From Thalassococcus sp. S3 (lineage in GTDB: Bacteria > Pseudomonadota > Alphaproteobacteria > Rhodobacterales > Rhodobacteraceae), in assembly GCF_004216475.1 (NCBI RefSeq), contig NZ_CP022303.1:372001-436000 (forward strand): a DNA stretch of 64,000 bases. The letters are read 5' to 3'. The position numbers and the translations under genes are program-made. Positions within the stretch are counted from its first letter, which is position 1; every line of letters starts with the position of its first letter. Under the pieces are notes generated by a model. It was given only the letters and a program-made list of their open reading frames with translations, ran no database searches and had not been told where the DNA came from. Of the stretch, positions 45,100 to 54,305 are shown in pieces.

Positions 45100-46071
45100 T
45101 CAGGCGGCGCGACGTAGATGTCGGTCACGCCAAAGCGTGCATGCCGCCTCTTCGGCACGGGGTAGATCGGAGGCAACGCCGAGTGCCAGCAGGGCCAGGG
45201 CCGCGGTGCCCGTAACGGTGGCTTCGGCGTCGGCGTGGTGCAGATCGCCTTGCCAAAGCGCGGCAAGCGCCGCGGGGTCTTCGGGCAGATCGGTCAGCCG
45301 CTTTGCTGCAGGGCGCAGGGCCGGAGCAGCCTCGAAACGGGTGGCGCCGCGCGCACCGAAGAGTGTGACGGGTTTGAAGGGCGTGCGCTCGAATTCTCCG
45401 CCACCGCCTTTTAGGATCATAGTGGCTTTGTCGCCGAGCACGTCCGCAACTTCGGCCTGAAGCACGCGGTAGCCCGGGTGGAACACGCCTTGGACGCTGG
45501 TGGCGGCCCCGCCGGGATTGGCCATGCGCAGGCAGGTGTTGATGCAGGAGCGCAGACCAAGCGCGGCGCGAAGGCCAAGAAGGTCAGAGGCCGGAGCACT
45601 GAGCGCCTCTACCGGGACATAGCACAATCCGCCTTTTGCGAGGGATGTGCGCGCTGCGTCCGGTGTACGGACGACGGGGATAGTGAGCGCAGGCAGATGC
45701 GCCCGCAATTGTGCATCGCTGGCATTGCGGCCATGGATCAGGACGGGATGACCCGCCTGCGCGATCAGACGGGCGCTGAGCAGGAACCAAGGCAGGCCGC
45801 GCGTCCGCCCGGCGGCGTAGCTGGGCCAGTCGAGCGCCGGAGCGGCGGCCTGCCAGTCCGTGAGTGTGGTGCGAAGCGCGCGTACAAAGCCCGCGATCTC
45901 GTCGGTGGTTTCACCGCGCAGGCGCAGGACCATCAGAAGGGCGCCGATGGCTTCGGGGGCCGCCTCGCCGCCGAGAATGATCTCCATCGCCGCATGGGCC
46001 TCTGCCTCTGTCATAGGGCGGGCACGGCCCTTGCCCTGGGCCACGATGCGGACAAAGGGGGCGAGGGTCAT
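45100..46071 (-). CDS. TrpD2/YbiB-like glycosyl transferase family 3 protein
   Basis: 323-residue homologue of anthranilate phosphoribosyltransferase (nucleoside phosphorylase/GT3 fold). The N-terminal helices (AHAAMEIILGGEAAPEAIGAL, LRGETTDEIAGFVRAL) are typical, but the Gly-rich PRPP loop of true TrpD is weak (LIHGRNASD), so tryptophan synthesis is unlikely. YbiB relatives bind nucleic acid. It lies between nasA and cysG in the nitrate operon, overlapping nasA by four bases. Its role there is unknown. Confidence 0.82.
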   Translation of the reverse strand: MTLAPFVRIVAQGKGRARPMTEAEAHAAMEIILGGEAAPEAIGALLMVLRLRGETTDEIAGFVRALRTTLTDWQAAAPALDWPSYAAGRTRGLPWFLLSARLIAQAGHPVLIHGRNASDAQLRAHLPALTIPVVRTPDAARTSLAKGGLCYVPVEALSAPASDLLGLRAALGLRSCINTCLRMANPGGAATSVQGVFHPGYRVLQAEVADVLGDKATMILKGGGGEFERTPFKPVTLFGARGATRFEAAPALRPAAKRLTDLPEDPAALAALWQGDLHHADAEATVTGTAALALLALGVASDLPRAEEAACTLWRDRHLRRAA

Positions 46072-48665
46072 TCGGCTGCGATCCTAAGCTGGGCGGCCGC
46101 GATGAGGCCGCGCAATTCCGGACGGCATGACCCGCAATTGGTCCCGGCGTTCAGACAGGCTCCAAGCGCTTCGACGCTCTGAGCACCCGCAGCAATGGCG
46201 GCGCGAACCTCTTCGGTTCCGACGTCGAAGCAGGCGCAGACCGTGGCGCCCTTGCGCGGCTGATCGGCTCCGGGAACACCGGCGAGGGCTGTGCTGACGG
46301 GCGTGTCGGTTCCGATCAGGTCGACCGCTGTCGCCCGCGCGACGGCGACAGGGCTGCGGCTGGCAAAGAAAAGGCCGGTGAGCCGGTCATGTTCGCGAAT
46401 GGCCACACGGGCGGCCCCGGAGGCAGGGTCATGGTAGACGCTGGCGGTGCCATTGGGCAGGGAAAGGATGGCACGGGCTTCGGCCTCCCAATTCCGAGGG
46501 GCTTTGCAGCCTGCGACCTCGGCCCGCCAGCCGGTCCGGCTGCGCGCGATGGCGGCATAGGGACGGGTGGGGGTCATCTGGGCAGAGCTGGCGGCGAAGC
46601 CGTACCAGGCGGCGGCGAATGGTGCGACTGACACAGGTGTGCCTTTAGAGGCGGGTTGTCCCGAAACCGGGTCGGTTCGGGGCGCAACGAGCGCGTTGAC
46701 ACGTCCGGAGGCCGCGGTGATGCCGGTCCAGTGCATCGGTGCGAAGGCGGTGCCGGGGCGGACGCGGTCGGTGATGAGCACGCGGAGCGTGGCGGTCCCG
46801 TATGTGTTGGAGAGTGTCGCAAGGCTTGCAGGCGCAAGGCTCAGTCGCGCGGCATCGTCGGGGTGAAGTTCGACGAAAGGTTCGGCCATATGCGCACCGA
46901 GGCGCGGAGCGCGGCCGGTGCGGGTCATGGTGTGCCAGTGGTCACGCACGCGGCCGGTGTTCAGCCAGATCTGAGGGCTCTCGACCGGTGCGGGTGGCGT
47001 GATCGGCAGCATCTTTGCCTTGCCGCCCGCGTGGTAGAAGCCCCCACCGGCAAAGAAGCGCGCCGGTCCCTTGCCGGAGGCGGGGGCGGGCCATGTGATT
47101 GGTTTCAGGGCCTCATAACCGTCGTCTGAAAGATCGCTGAGGCCGGTAATGTCGAAATCACGCCCAAAGCGGGCGGAGAGGCCCGACATCGTGGCGTATT
47201 CCCGGAATATCTCAGCCGGGGATCTATAGTCGAAAGCATTGGCCCAGCCCATCCGGCGCGCCACGTCAGAGATGATGTCCCAATCGGGGCGGGCCTGGCC
47301 GGGCGCCGGCAAAAACGGGCGCTGGCGGGAGATACGACGTTCGGAATTGGTGACGGTGCCTGATTTCTCGCCCCAGCCAGTCGCGGGCAGGAGCACGTTG
47401 CAGAGGCGATTGGTGTCAGTGTCGGCGATGATGTCGGTCGCAACGGTAAAGGGTACGGCGCGGATCGCATCGGCCACAGCATCGGCGTCGGGCATGGAAA
47501 CCGCGGGGTTGGTGGACATGATCCAGAGCGCCTTGATCCGTCCGTCGGCGCAGGCCTGAAAGAGGTCAACGGCCTTGAGGCCGGGCCGGTCGGCAATACG
47601 CGGCGCGCTCCAGAAGCCTTGGACGGCGTGTCGGTGGTCGGGGTTTTCGAGATCGAGGTGGCAGGCGAGCATGTTAGCAAGCCCGCCCACTTCACGCCCG
47701 CCCATCGCGTTGGGCTGGCCGGTCATGGAGAAGGGGCCGCAGCCCGGCGTGCCGATGCGGCCCGTTGCCAGATGGCAGTTGAGGATCGCATTGACCTTGT
47801 CGGTGCCGCAGGCGGATTGGTTCACGCCCTGTGAGTAGAGCGTGACGACTTTCCGCGTACCGCACCAGAGGTTGAGGAACGTGGCAATCTCGGTTTCCGT
47901 CAGGCCGGTTTGCGCCGGGTCGGTGCCGCGTGCGGCCTCCAGCGCATCGGAGAGGCCCGTGACATGGGCATCGGTGTAAGCACCGTCGATCAGGCCACGC
48001 GCTTCGATGGCTTCGAGGAGCAGGTTGAAGAGAGCGGCGTCACCGTCGGGGCGGATGCTGAGTTGCAGATCGGCGATCTGCGACGTGGCGGTGCGGCGGG
48101 GGTCCACGACGACGACCTTCAGGTCGGGTCGCCGTGCGCGGGCGGCTTCGATGCGCTGGAAGAGGACCGGATGGCACCAGGCGAGGTTGGAGCCGACGAG
48201 GACGATCAGGTCGGCCTCCTCGAAATCCTCGTATTGGCCGGGGACGGTATCGGTCCCGAAGGCGCGTTTGTGACCTGCGACGGACGAGGCCATGCAAAGG
48301 CGGGAATTGGTGTCGATGTTGGCCGAACCGATGAAGCCTTTCATCAGCTTGTTGGCGACGTAGTAATCCTCGGTCAGCAATTGGCCGGAGACGTAGAAGG
48401 CCACGCTGTCGGGGCCATGCGCGCGGATCGCTTCATTGAACTTGGCCGCGACCAGGTTCAGGGCGGCGTCCCATGGGGCAGCCTGCCCGTCGATCTGCGG
48501 CTCCAGCAGGCGCCCTTCGAGAGAGATCGTCTCGGCCAGCGCCGATCCTTTTGAGCAGAGGCGCCCGAAGTTTGCAGGATGATCCGGGTCGCCTTTCACG
48601 CTGTCCGGCGTGGCCAGAACCCCGCAGCCCACGCCGCAATAGGGGCATGTGGTGCGGGTCGTCAT
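46068..48665 (-). CDS. nasA: assimilatory nitrate reductase, catalytic subunit
   Basis: 865-residue cytosolic molybdopterin enzyme reducing nitrate to nitrite. The [4Fe-4S] cluster ligands are C7, C10, C14 and C37 (CPYCGVGCG ... RLCSKG); the Mo-cysteine is near residue 124 in SRLCMASSVAG. The bis-MGD fold follows, with GQPNAMGGREVGGLANML. The C-terminal 60 residues add a BFD-like [2Fe-2S] domain (TVCACFDVGTEEVRAAI, then NCGSCRPEL), giving a built-in electron entry. It overlaps nirD and the TrpD2-like gene by four bases each. Confidence 0.97.
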   Translation of the reverse strand: MTTRTTCPYCGVGCGVLATPDSVKGDPDHPANFGRLCSKGSALAETISLEGRLLEPQIDGQAAPWDAALNLVAAKFNEAIRAHGPDSVAFYVSGQLLTEDYYVANKLMKGFIGSANIDTNSRLCMASSVAGHKRAFGTDTVPGQYEDFEEADLIVLVGSNLAWCHPVLFQRIEAARARRPDLKVVVVDPRRTATSQIADLQLSIRPDGDAALFNLLLEAIEARGLIDGAYTDAHVTGLSDALEAARGTDPAQTGLTETEIATFLNLWCGTRKVVTLYSQGVNQSACGTDKVNAILNCHLATGRIGTPGCGPFSMTGQPNAMGGREVGGLANMLACHLDLENPDHRHAVQGFWSAPRIADRPGLKAVDLFQACADGRIKALWIMSTNPAVSMPDADAVADAIRAVPFTVATDIIADTDTNRLCNVLLPATGWGEKSGTVTNSERRISRQRPFLPAPGQARPDWDIISDVARRMGWANAFDYRSPAEIFREYATMSGLSARFGRDFDITGLSDLSDDGYEALKPITWPAPASGKGPARFFAGGGFYHAGGKAKMLPITPPAPVESPQIWLNTGRVRDHWHTMTRTGRAPRLGAHMAEPFVELHPDDAARLSLAPASLATLSNTYGTATLRVLITDRVRPGTAFAPMHWTGITAASGRVNALVAPRTDPVSGQPASKGTPVSVAPFAAAWYGFAASSAQMTPTRPYAAIARSRTGWRAEVAGCKAPRNWEAEARAILSLPNGTASVYHDPASGAARVAIREHDRLTGLFFASRSPVAVARATAVDLIGTDTPVSTALAGVPGADQPRKGATVCACFDVGTEEVRAAIAAGAQSVEALGACLNAGTNCGSCRPELRGLIAAAQLRIAAE

Positions 48666-49000
48666 TCGGCGGCCCGCATCTGGAGGAACGACGCCTCGAT
48701 CCAGATCCGCCCCTCGCTGACGCGGGCGGGATAGGTGGCGACCTGCCCCTTATCGGCGCCCTGGGCGAGGCCCGTTTCGAGCGAGATCACCCAATTGTGG
48801 AGAGGGCACGTTACCGCCTTGCCATGCACGATCCCCTCGGCCAGAGGCCCGGCCTTGTGCGGGCAGGCATTGTCGAGGGCAAAGACCTCGTCCGCGCCGG
48901 TGCGGAACACCGCAACGCAGCCATGCGGCGTCTTGACCACGCGCGCGCCGCGCATCGGGATGGCATCCAGCGCGCCCACATCGACCCAATCGCTGATCAT
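48662..49000 (-). CDS. nirD: nitrite reductase small subunit
   Basis: 112-residue Rieske-fold partner of NirB. The cluster ligands C46 and H48 (NACPHKAGP) and C65 and H68 (TCPLHNW) are all present, so a [2Fe-2S] cluster should bind; many NirD proteins lack them. It has four-base overlaps with both nirB and nasA, so stoichiometry with NirB is likely maintained by coupling. Confidence 0.95.
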   Translation of the reverse strand: MISDWVDVGALDAIPMRGARVVKTPHGCVAVFRTGADEVFALDNACPHKAGPLAEGIVHGKAVTCPLHNWVISLETGLAQGADKGQVATYPARVSEGRIWIEASFLQMRAAE

Positions 49001-51432
49001 TCCGCGGCCTCCAGTTTGAAATCGGACAGGGGCTGGTAGCTGTCGGCCTTGTCAGCGACATGCTCCGCCCAGGGGTCCTTTTGATAAATGCTTTGGCTGA
49101 GCGCGAAGGCGTCGAGAAGGCGCTGGCGTTCTGCCGGGTCCTCGATCCGCCCTTTCACCCAGTCGAGGCCGACCTTGGCGATCCATTTATAGGGCCGGTC
49201 GAGATACTTGGCGTTCTCACGGTAAAGCTGGACGAAGGCGACGGTGACGTCGATGGCCTCTTGTTCGGTCGGCACGTCCAGCAGACGCTCGGTCTCTTTC
49301 ACGTCCATGCCGGCGGCCCCGCCGACGCTGACCTGATAACCGCTGTCGACGCAGATGACGCCGACATCCTTGCAGGTTGCCTCGGCGCAGTTGCGGGGGC
49401 AGCCGGAGACGGCGAGCTTCACCTTGTGCGGGGTCCAGGAACCCCAGAGCGCCTGCTCCAGCTTGATGCCAAGCCCGGTGCTGTCTTGCGTGCCAAAGCG
49501 GCAATGATCAGTCCCGACGCAGGTTTTCACCGTACGCAGCCCTTTGGAATAAGCGTGACCGGAGACCATGCCAGCGCGGTTCAGATCGGCCCAGATGGCG
49601 GGGAGGTCTTCGCCCTTCACACCCAGAAGGTCGATCCGTTGGCCGCCGGTGACCTTGACCGTGGGCACGTCGTATTTGTCGGCGGCATCGGCGATGGCGC
49701 GCAATTCGTCCGGCGTCGTGATCCCGCCCCACATGCGCGGCACGACGGAGAAGGTGCCGTCCTTCTGGATGTTGGCGTGCTTGCGTTCGTTGATGAACCG
49801 GCTTTGCGGGTCGTCCTGATACTCCAGAGGCCAGTCGGCCAGCAGGTAGAAGTTGAGCGCCGGGCGGCAGACATGGCAGCCGCAGGAGGTTTTCCAGCCC
49901 AGTTCCTGATGCACGGCGGCCATGGATTTGAGACCCTGACTCTTGATCAGGCGGCGCACCTCCTCATGAGTGAGGTCGGTGCAGCCGCAGATGCCGGCCG
50001 CTGCGGGCAGGACGAAATCGTCGCCCAGAGTGCTGCCCAGAACCTGTTCGACCAGCCCCGTGCAGGTCCCGCAGGAGGCGCTTGCCTTGGTGGTTGCGCG
50101 AATGGCGGCGAGGTCGGTGGCACCGCCCTCGATCGCCTGGACGATCTGCCCTTTTGACACGCCGTTGCAGCCGCAGATCTCCGCATCAAGCGGTAAGGCT
50201 GCAACGGCCGCCATAGGGTCCAGCGGTGCGCCCCCCTGGAAGGCCGGCCCGAAGATGAGCGTGTCGCGCATGTCGGAGATGTCGGTCTTGTCGCGCATCA
50301 GGCCGAAGAACCAGTTGCTGTCGGCGGTGTCACCGTAAAAGACCGCACCGACGATGCGGTTGTCTTCGAGCACGAGACGCTTGTAGACGCCGCGGGCGGG
50401 GTCGCGGAAGACGATGTCTTCGCGTCCCTCGCCCTCGGCAAAATCACCGGCACTGAAGAGGTCACAGCCGGTGACTTTGAGTTTGGTGGAAAGCTCCTTT
50501 TGCTTGAAGGCTGCCTCTTCGCCCAAAAGCGTTTTTGCGACGACTTTGGCCTGATCGTAGAGGGGGGCCACGAGGCCGAAGAGCTGACCGTCATGTTCGA
50601 CGCATTCGCCGACGGCCAGGATATCGGGGTCGGAGGTGAGCATCTGGTCGTCCACATGGATCGCTTTGCCCACGGCGAGGCCAGCGTCCTGGGCAAGCGC
50701 CATGTTGGGGCGGATGCCCACGGCCATGACCAGAAGGTCACAGGGCAGTTCGGTACCATCGTCCAGAAGGAGCGCACGGACCTTGCCGTTCTCGCCCAGG
50801 ATTTCCTTGGAATTGGCCTGACAGCGGACGGTGATGCCCTTGTCTGTCAGCGCCTTGCGGAGGAGGTAGCCTGCGGCCTCATCCAGTTGACGCTCCATCA
50901 GGTGGCCCATGATGTGCACGACGGTGACGTCGACGCCGCGCGCGGCCATGCCGGCGGCGGCTTCGAGACCGAGGAGGCCCCCGCCGATGACAACGGCCTT
51001 GTGACCGGTGCCGAGGCGCATCATGCGTTCGGTGTCTTCAAGGTCGCGGTAGGCGATCACACCGTCCAGATCATGGCCCGGGAGGGGGATCATGAAGGGG
51101 TTGGAGCCGGTGCCGAAGAGGAGCTTATCGTAGGCAAGCGTGTCGCCGGTGGAGGTGGTGACACTTTTGGCCTGCCGGTCGATCCGGGTGATCTTTTCGC
51201 CGAAGCGGCAGGTGACGTCGTGGTCCGCATACCAGGCATCGTCATGGGTGACGATATCGGCATAGGTCTGGTCACCGGCGAGCACGGGGCTCAGCATGAT
51301 GCGGTTGTAGTTGCCACGCGGCTCGGCGTTGAAGAGGGTAACGTCATAGGCGTCGGGGGCAGCCTCAAAGAGGTGTTCCAGCGCCCGGCCCGAGGCCATG
51401 CCGGCCCCGATCACGATCAGTTTCTGGGTCAT
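48997..51432 (-). CDS. nirB: nitrite reductase large subunit (NADH)
   Basis: 811-residue enzyme reducing nitrite to ammonium with NAD(P)H. The FAD domain starts VIGAGMASGRALEHL, the NADH domain has VVIGGGLLGLEAAAGMAARG, two BFD-like [2Fe-2S] modules follow (CGCNGVSKGQ, CGTCTG and CGCTDLTHEEV, SCGCHVCRP), and the siroheme/[4Fe-4S] cysteines are in TCVGTDHCRFG and VSGCPRNCAEA. ATG 51432 begins the FAD domain; a short in-frame extension upstream was rejected. It is four bases after the transporter ATPase gene. Confidence 0.97.
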   Translation of the reverse strand: MTQKLIVIGAGMASGRALEHLFEAAPDAYDVTLFNAEPRGNYNRIMLSPVLAGDQTYADIVTHDDAWYADHDVTCRFGEKITRIDRQAKSVTTSTGDTLAYDKLLFGTGSNPFMIPLPGHDLDGVIAYRDLEDTERMMRLGTGHKAVVIGGGLLGLEAAAGMAARGVDVTVVHIMGHLMERQLDEAAGYLLRKALTDKGITVRCQANSKEILGENGKVRALLLDDGTELPCDLLVMAVGIRPNMALAQDAGLAVGKAIHVDDQMLTSDPDILAVGECVEHDGQLFGLVAPLYDQAKVVAKTLLGEEAAFKQKELSTKLKVTGCDLFSAGDFAEGEGREDIVFRDPARGVYKRLVLEDNRIVGAVFYGDTADSNWFFGLMRDKTDISDMRDTLIFGPAFQGGAPLDPMAAVAALPLDAEICGCNGVSKGQIVQAIEGGATDLAAIRATTKASASCGTCTGLVEQVLGSTLGDDFVLPAAAGICGCTDLTHEEVRRLIKSQGLKSMAAVHQELGWKTSCGCHVCRPALNFYLLADWPLEYQDDPQSRFINERKHANIQKDGTFSVVPRMWGGITTPDELRAIADAADKYDVPTVKVTGGQRIDLLGVKGEDLPAIWADLNRAGMVSGHAYSKGLRTVKTCVGTDHCRFGTQDSTGLGIKLEQALWGSWTPHKVKLAVSGCPRNCAEATCKDVGVICVDSGYQVSVGGAAGMDVKETERLLDVPTEQEAIDVTVAFVQLYRENAKYLDRPYKWIAKVGLDWVKGRIEDPAERQRLLDAFALSQSIYQKDPWAEHVADKADSYQPLSDFKLEAAE

Positions 51433-51436
51433 GCTT

Positions 51437-53116
51437 TCACTCCGCCGCAATCGCTTGCGGTTTCGGCTTGGGTTTCGCGCCGTGCTCGTATTCTTCGAGG
51501 AAATCGAGCACTTCCTGGCGGAAGGTGTAGTAGTCGGGATGCTCCAGCAGCGCCTTGCGGCTGCGGGGGCGGGGCAGGTCCACGTCGACGATCTTGCCGA
51601 TCGTGGCGCGGGGGCCGTTGGTCATCATCACCACGCGGTCGGCGAGCAGGATGGCCTCGTCCACGTCATGGGTGACGCAGATGGCGGTGACCTTGGTGCG
51701 GGACCAGACCTCCATCAGCACTTCCTGAAGCTCCCAGCGGGTAAGGCTGTCGAGCATCCCGAAGGGCTCATCCAGCAGCAGGAGTTTGGGCGAAAGGGCA
51801 AAGGCACGCGCGATGCCCACGCGTTGCTTCATCCCGTTTGACAGCTCGCTGGCCTGCTTGTCCATGCTGTCAGCCAGACCGACCCGTTCCAGGTAATACT
51901 CAACCACGTCCTGGCGTTCGGATTGGGAGGCTTTGGGATAAACCCGGTCGACACCGACACTGACATTCTCCTTCGCGCTGAGCCAAGGGAAGAGCGACGG
52001 CGACTGGAACACCACGGCGCGTTCGGGATCGGCGCCTTCGACGTGACGGCCATCCAGCTTAATCGCGCCCTTGGAGATCTCATTGAGCCCGGCAGCCATG
52101 GTCAGCACCGTAGACTTGCCGCAGCCGGAATGGCCGATGAGGGAGATAAACTCACCCTTGTTGAGCTTGAGGTTGAAATCCTCGACCACGGTCAGGGGCC
52201 CCTGGGGCGTGGGATAGATCTTGTGAAGCTGGCTGAAGTCCAGGAAGTTGCGGTCGATCATGCCCTTCTGAGCGTCCGCCACCGCGGCGGGAACGCCGTG
52301 AATGGGGGTGACTTCGGGCAGGATCTTGGTGCCTTCGACCTTGGCTTCGATCCCGACATCCATCAGGTAGGTGGTGACCTGGGCGCGCAGGCTCTTGAAT
52401 CCTTCGTGATGGTTCATCTCCCCCCGGTCGCGCGGACGCGGGATAGTGACCTTGAATTCTTCCCCCAGCGTGCCGTCGGGGTTGAGCGCAATGATGCGGT
52501 CGGCAAGCAAAATGGCTTCGTCCACATCGTTGGTGATGAGCACGCAGGTTTTCTTGTCGGCTTCCCAGATACGCTCAATCTCATCGGCGAGATTGGCGCG
52601 GGTGAGCGCGTCGAGGGCCGAAAGCGGCTCGTCCAGCAGCAGCACCTCGGGGTTCATCGCGAGGGCACGGGCCACGTTGACCCGCTGGCGCATCCCGCCC
52701 GAAAGCTCTGCCGGGCGGCGGGCGGCGGCGTGAGACAGGCCTACCATTTTGACATAGTGGTCGACCTTCGCGGCCTTTTCCTTGGACGAGAGGTTCGGGA
52801 AGATCGTGTCGACCGCGATGCGGACATTCCCCGTCACCGTGAGCCACGGCATCAGGGAATAGTTCTGGAAGATCACCCCCCGCTCGGGTGCCGGTTCGGT
52901 GATGAGCTGACCTTTGAACGTGACGGACCCTTTGGATGGCTGTTCAAGCCCGGCCATCAGGTTGATCAGGGTCGTCTTGCCGGTGCCGGAGAAGCCGAGA
53001 AGCACGAGGAACTCGCCCTCCTCAACGGTAAGGTTGATGTCCTTGAGCACGTGGGAGACGGCGGAGGTGCCTTCCCCAAAGCTCTTCGAGACGTTCTTGA
53101 ATTCGATCACGCTCAT
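51437..53116 (-). CDS. nrtCD: fused nitrate ABC transporter ATPase (NrtC-NrtD type)
   Basis: 559 residues with two nucleotide-binding domains in one chain. NBD1: Walker A GFSGTGKTT (41-49), signature LSGGM (138-142), Walker B LLLDEP, but N196 (LITNDVDEA) replaces the switch His. NBD2: Walker A GHSGCGKST (328-336), signature LSNGM (425-429), Walker B LLLDEP, and H483 (VTHDVDEA). The NrtA-like extra domain of cyanobacterial NrtC is absent. It powers nitrate uptake with NrtB and NrtA. The altered residues would fall in one composite ATP site. Confidence 0.94.
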   Translation of the reverse strand: MSVIEFKNVSKSFGEGTSAVSHVLKDINLTVEEGEFLVLLGFSGTGKTTLINLMAGLEQPSKGSVTFKGQLITEPAPERGVIFQNYSLMPWLTVTGNVRIAVDTIFPNLSSKEKAAKVDHYVKMVGLSHAAARRPAELSGGMRQRVNVARALAMNPEVLLLDEPLSALDALTRANLADEIERIWEADKKTCVLITNDVDEAILLADRIIALNPDGTLGEEFKVTIPRPRDRGEMNHHEGFKSLRAQVTTYLMDVGIEAKVEGTKILPEVTPIHGVPAAVADAQKGMIDRNFLDFSQLHKIYPTPQGPLTVVEDFNLKLNKGEFISLIGHSGCGKSTVLTMAAGLNEISKGAIKLDGRHVEGADPERAVVFQSPSLFPWLSAKENVSVGVDRVYPKASQSERQDVVEYYLERVGLADSMDKQASELSNGMKQRVGIARAFALSPKLLLLDEPFGMLDSLTRWELQEVLMEVWSRTKVTAICVTHDVDEAILLADRVVMMTNGPRATIGKIVDVDLPRPRSRKALLEHPDYYTFRQEVLDFLEEYEHGAKPKPKPQAIAAE

Positions 53117-53120
53117 GACA

Positions 53121-54203
53121 TCACCGGTTGTTCGTGAAGGTGAAGAGGGACTGGATCGCGTACATCATCCGGTCGAGCAGGAAGCCGATGATCCCGATGG
53201 TAAAGACGGCAACCATGATCTTGGCGAGCGAAGACGACGAGCCGTTCTGGAACTCGTCCCAGACGAATTTGCCCAAGCCCGGGTTCTGGGCCAGCATTTC
53301 GGCGGCGATCAGGACCATCCAGCCGACACCGAGCGACAGGCGCAGACCGGTGAAGATAAGAGGCAGAGCGGAGGGCAGGACGAGCTTGGTGATCTTGGTC
53401 CAGGTGCTCATCTTGAGGACTTTGGAGACGTTGACGAGGTCCTTGTCGATGCTGGAGACGCCAAGGGCTGTGTTGATCAGCGTGGGCCAGAGCGAGCAGA
53501 GCGTCACGGTGATGGCGGACGTCAGGAAGGACTTGGTGAACCAGCCGTCATTGGTGGTGTAGACGGCGGATACGACCATGGTCACGATGGGCAACCAGGC
53601 GAGCGGCGAGACCGGTTTGAAGATCTGGATCAGAGGGTTGAGCGCGGCATTGGCGGTCTGCGACAGGCCTGCGGCGATCCCCATCGGTACGGCCACGGCG
53701 GTGGCGATCAGAAAGCCGAAGAAGACGGTCTGGATGGAGGTCCAGATCTGGTCGTAATAGGTTGGCTTTCCGGTATAGGTGCGCCACTTCACACGGTCTT
53801 CCTTGCCGTCAGCGACGAGCTTGGCGTTTCTTACCTCCTGACGTTCATAGAACGCTTCGGCCTTGTCGCGCTCACGCAGGTGGTCGGCGTGCAAAACCTC
53901 GACCTGCTCCCAGACCTGTGCGGGGCCGGGGATAGCGCCGAGGGAGGTCTGCACGGTCGGGGCGAGTGTTCCCCAGGCGAAGAGGAAGGCGATGATGGCG
54001 AGGACGGGCACCCCGAGGAGGCGCCAGATTTCCTGCATCTGGGCGCGCGGGTTGTCGCCGGCCGCCGCCTTGAGGACGGGAGTTATCCAGCTGAGGCCAA
54101 GGACCTGAAACCAGGCGTCGGCACGGTTGATACGGGAGAACAGGCGGGCCTTGCGGGCTTCCTTGGCCTGGCTTTCGGCGAAATCGGGATCGACGGTGGT
54201 CAT
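53121..54203 (-). CDS. nrtB: nitrate ABC transporter permease
   Basis: 360-residue inner-membrane permease. There is a long polar N-terminus, one hydrophobic segment ([18 protein letters not shown], about 65-82), and a large hydrophilic loop before the BPD_transp_1 core. The EAA-loop region is [20 protein letters not shown]. It ends four bases before nrtCD. The extra loop is common in NrtB-type nitrate permeases. A folded RNA element separates it from nrtA. Confidence 0.94.
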   Translation of the reverse strand: MTTVDPDFAESQAKEARKARLFSRINRADAWFQVLGLSWITPVLKAAAGDNPRAQMQEIWRLLGVPVLAIIAFLFAWGTLAPTVQTSLGAIPGPAQVWEQVEVLHADHLRERDKAEAFYERQEVRNAKLVADGKEDRVKWRTYTGKPTYYDQIWTSIQTVFFGFLIATAVAVPMGIAAGLSQTANAALNPLIQIFKPVSPLAWLPIVTMVVSAVYTTNDGWFTKSFLTSAITVTLCSLWPTLINTALGVSSIDKDLVNVSKVLKMSTWTKITKLVLPSALPLIFTGLRLSLGVGWMVLIAAEMLAQNPGLGKFVWDEFQNGSSSSLAKIMVAVFTIGIIGFLLDRMMYAIQSLFTFTNNR

Positions 54204-54231
54204 GGGAAATCCTTGCGCTGGGGGCGAGGGG

Positions 54232-54295
54232 AGCTGCTCCTCCGCCCTTGCGGGCGTCGTCGCGAGGAAAGCCCGTCAGGGCTTGAGGAGCAGCT
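54232..54295 (-). promoter_or_regulatory. three-way-junction RNA element between nrtA and nrtB
   Basis: Outer arms (54232-54242 and 54285-54295) are perfect 11-bp complements. Inside are two separate hairpins: 54243-54256 (five-bp stem, loop of four) and 54269-54284 (AAGCCC/GGGCTT, loop of four). There is no T-run after it on the transcribed strand. The nrtA stop lies ten bases away and the nrtB start 28 bases away. It is probably an mRNA end-protection or processing structure. Confidence 0.65.
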
Positions 54296-54305
54296 GTTTC
54301 AGGGG

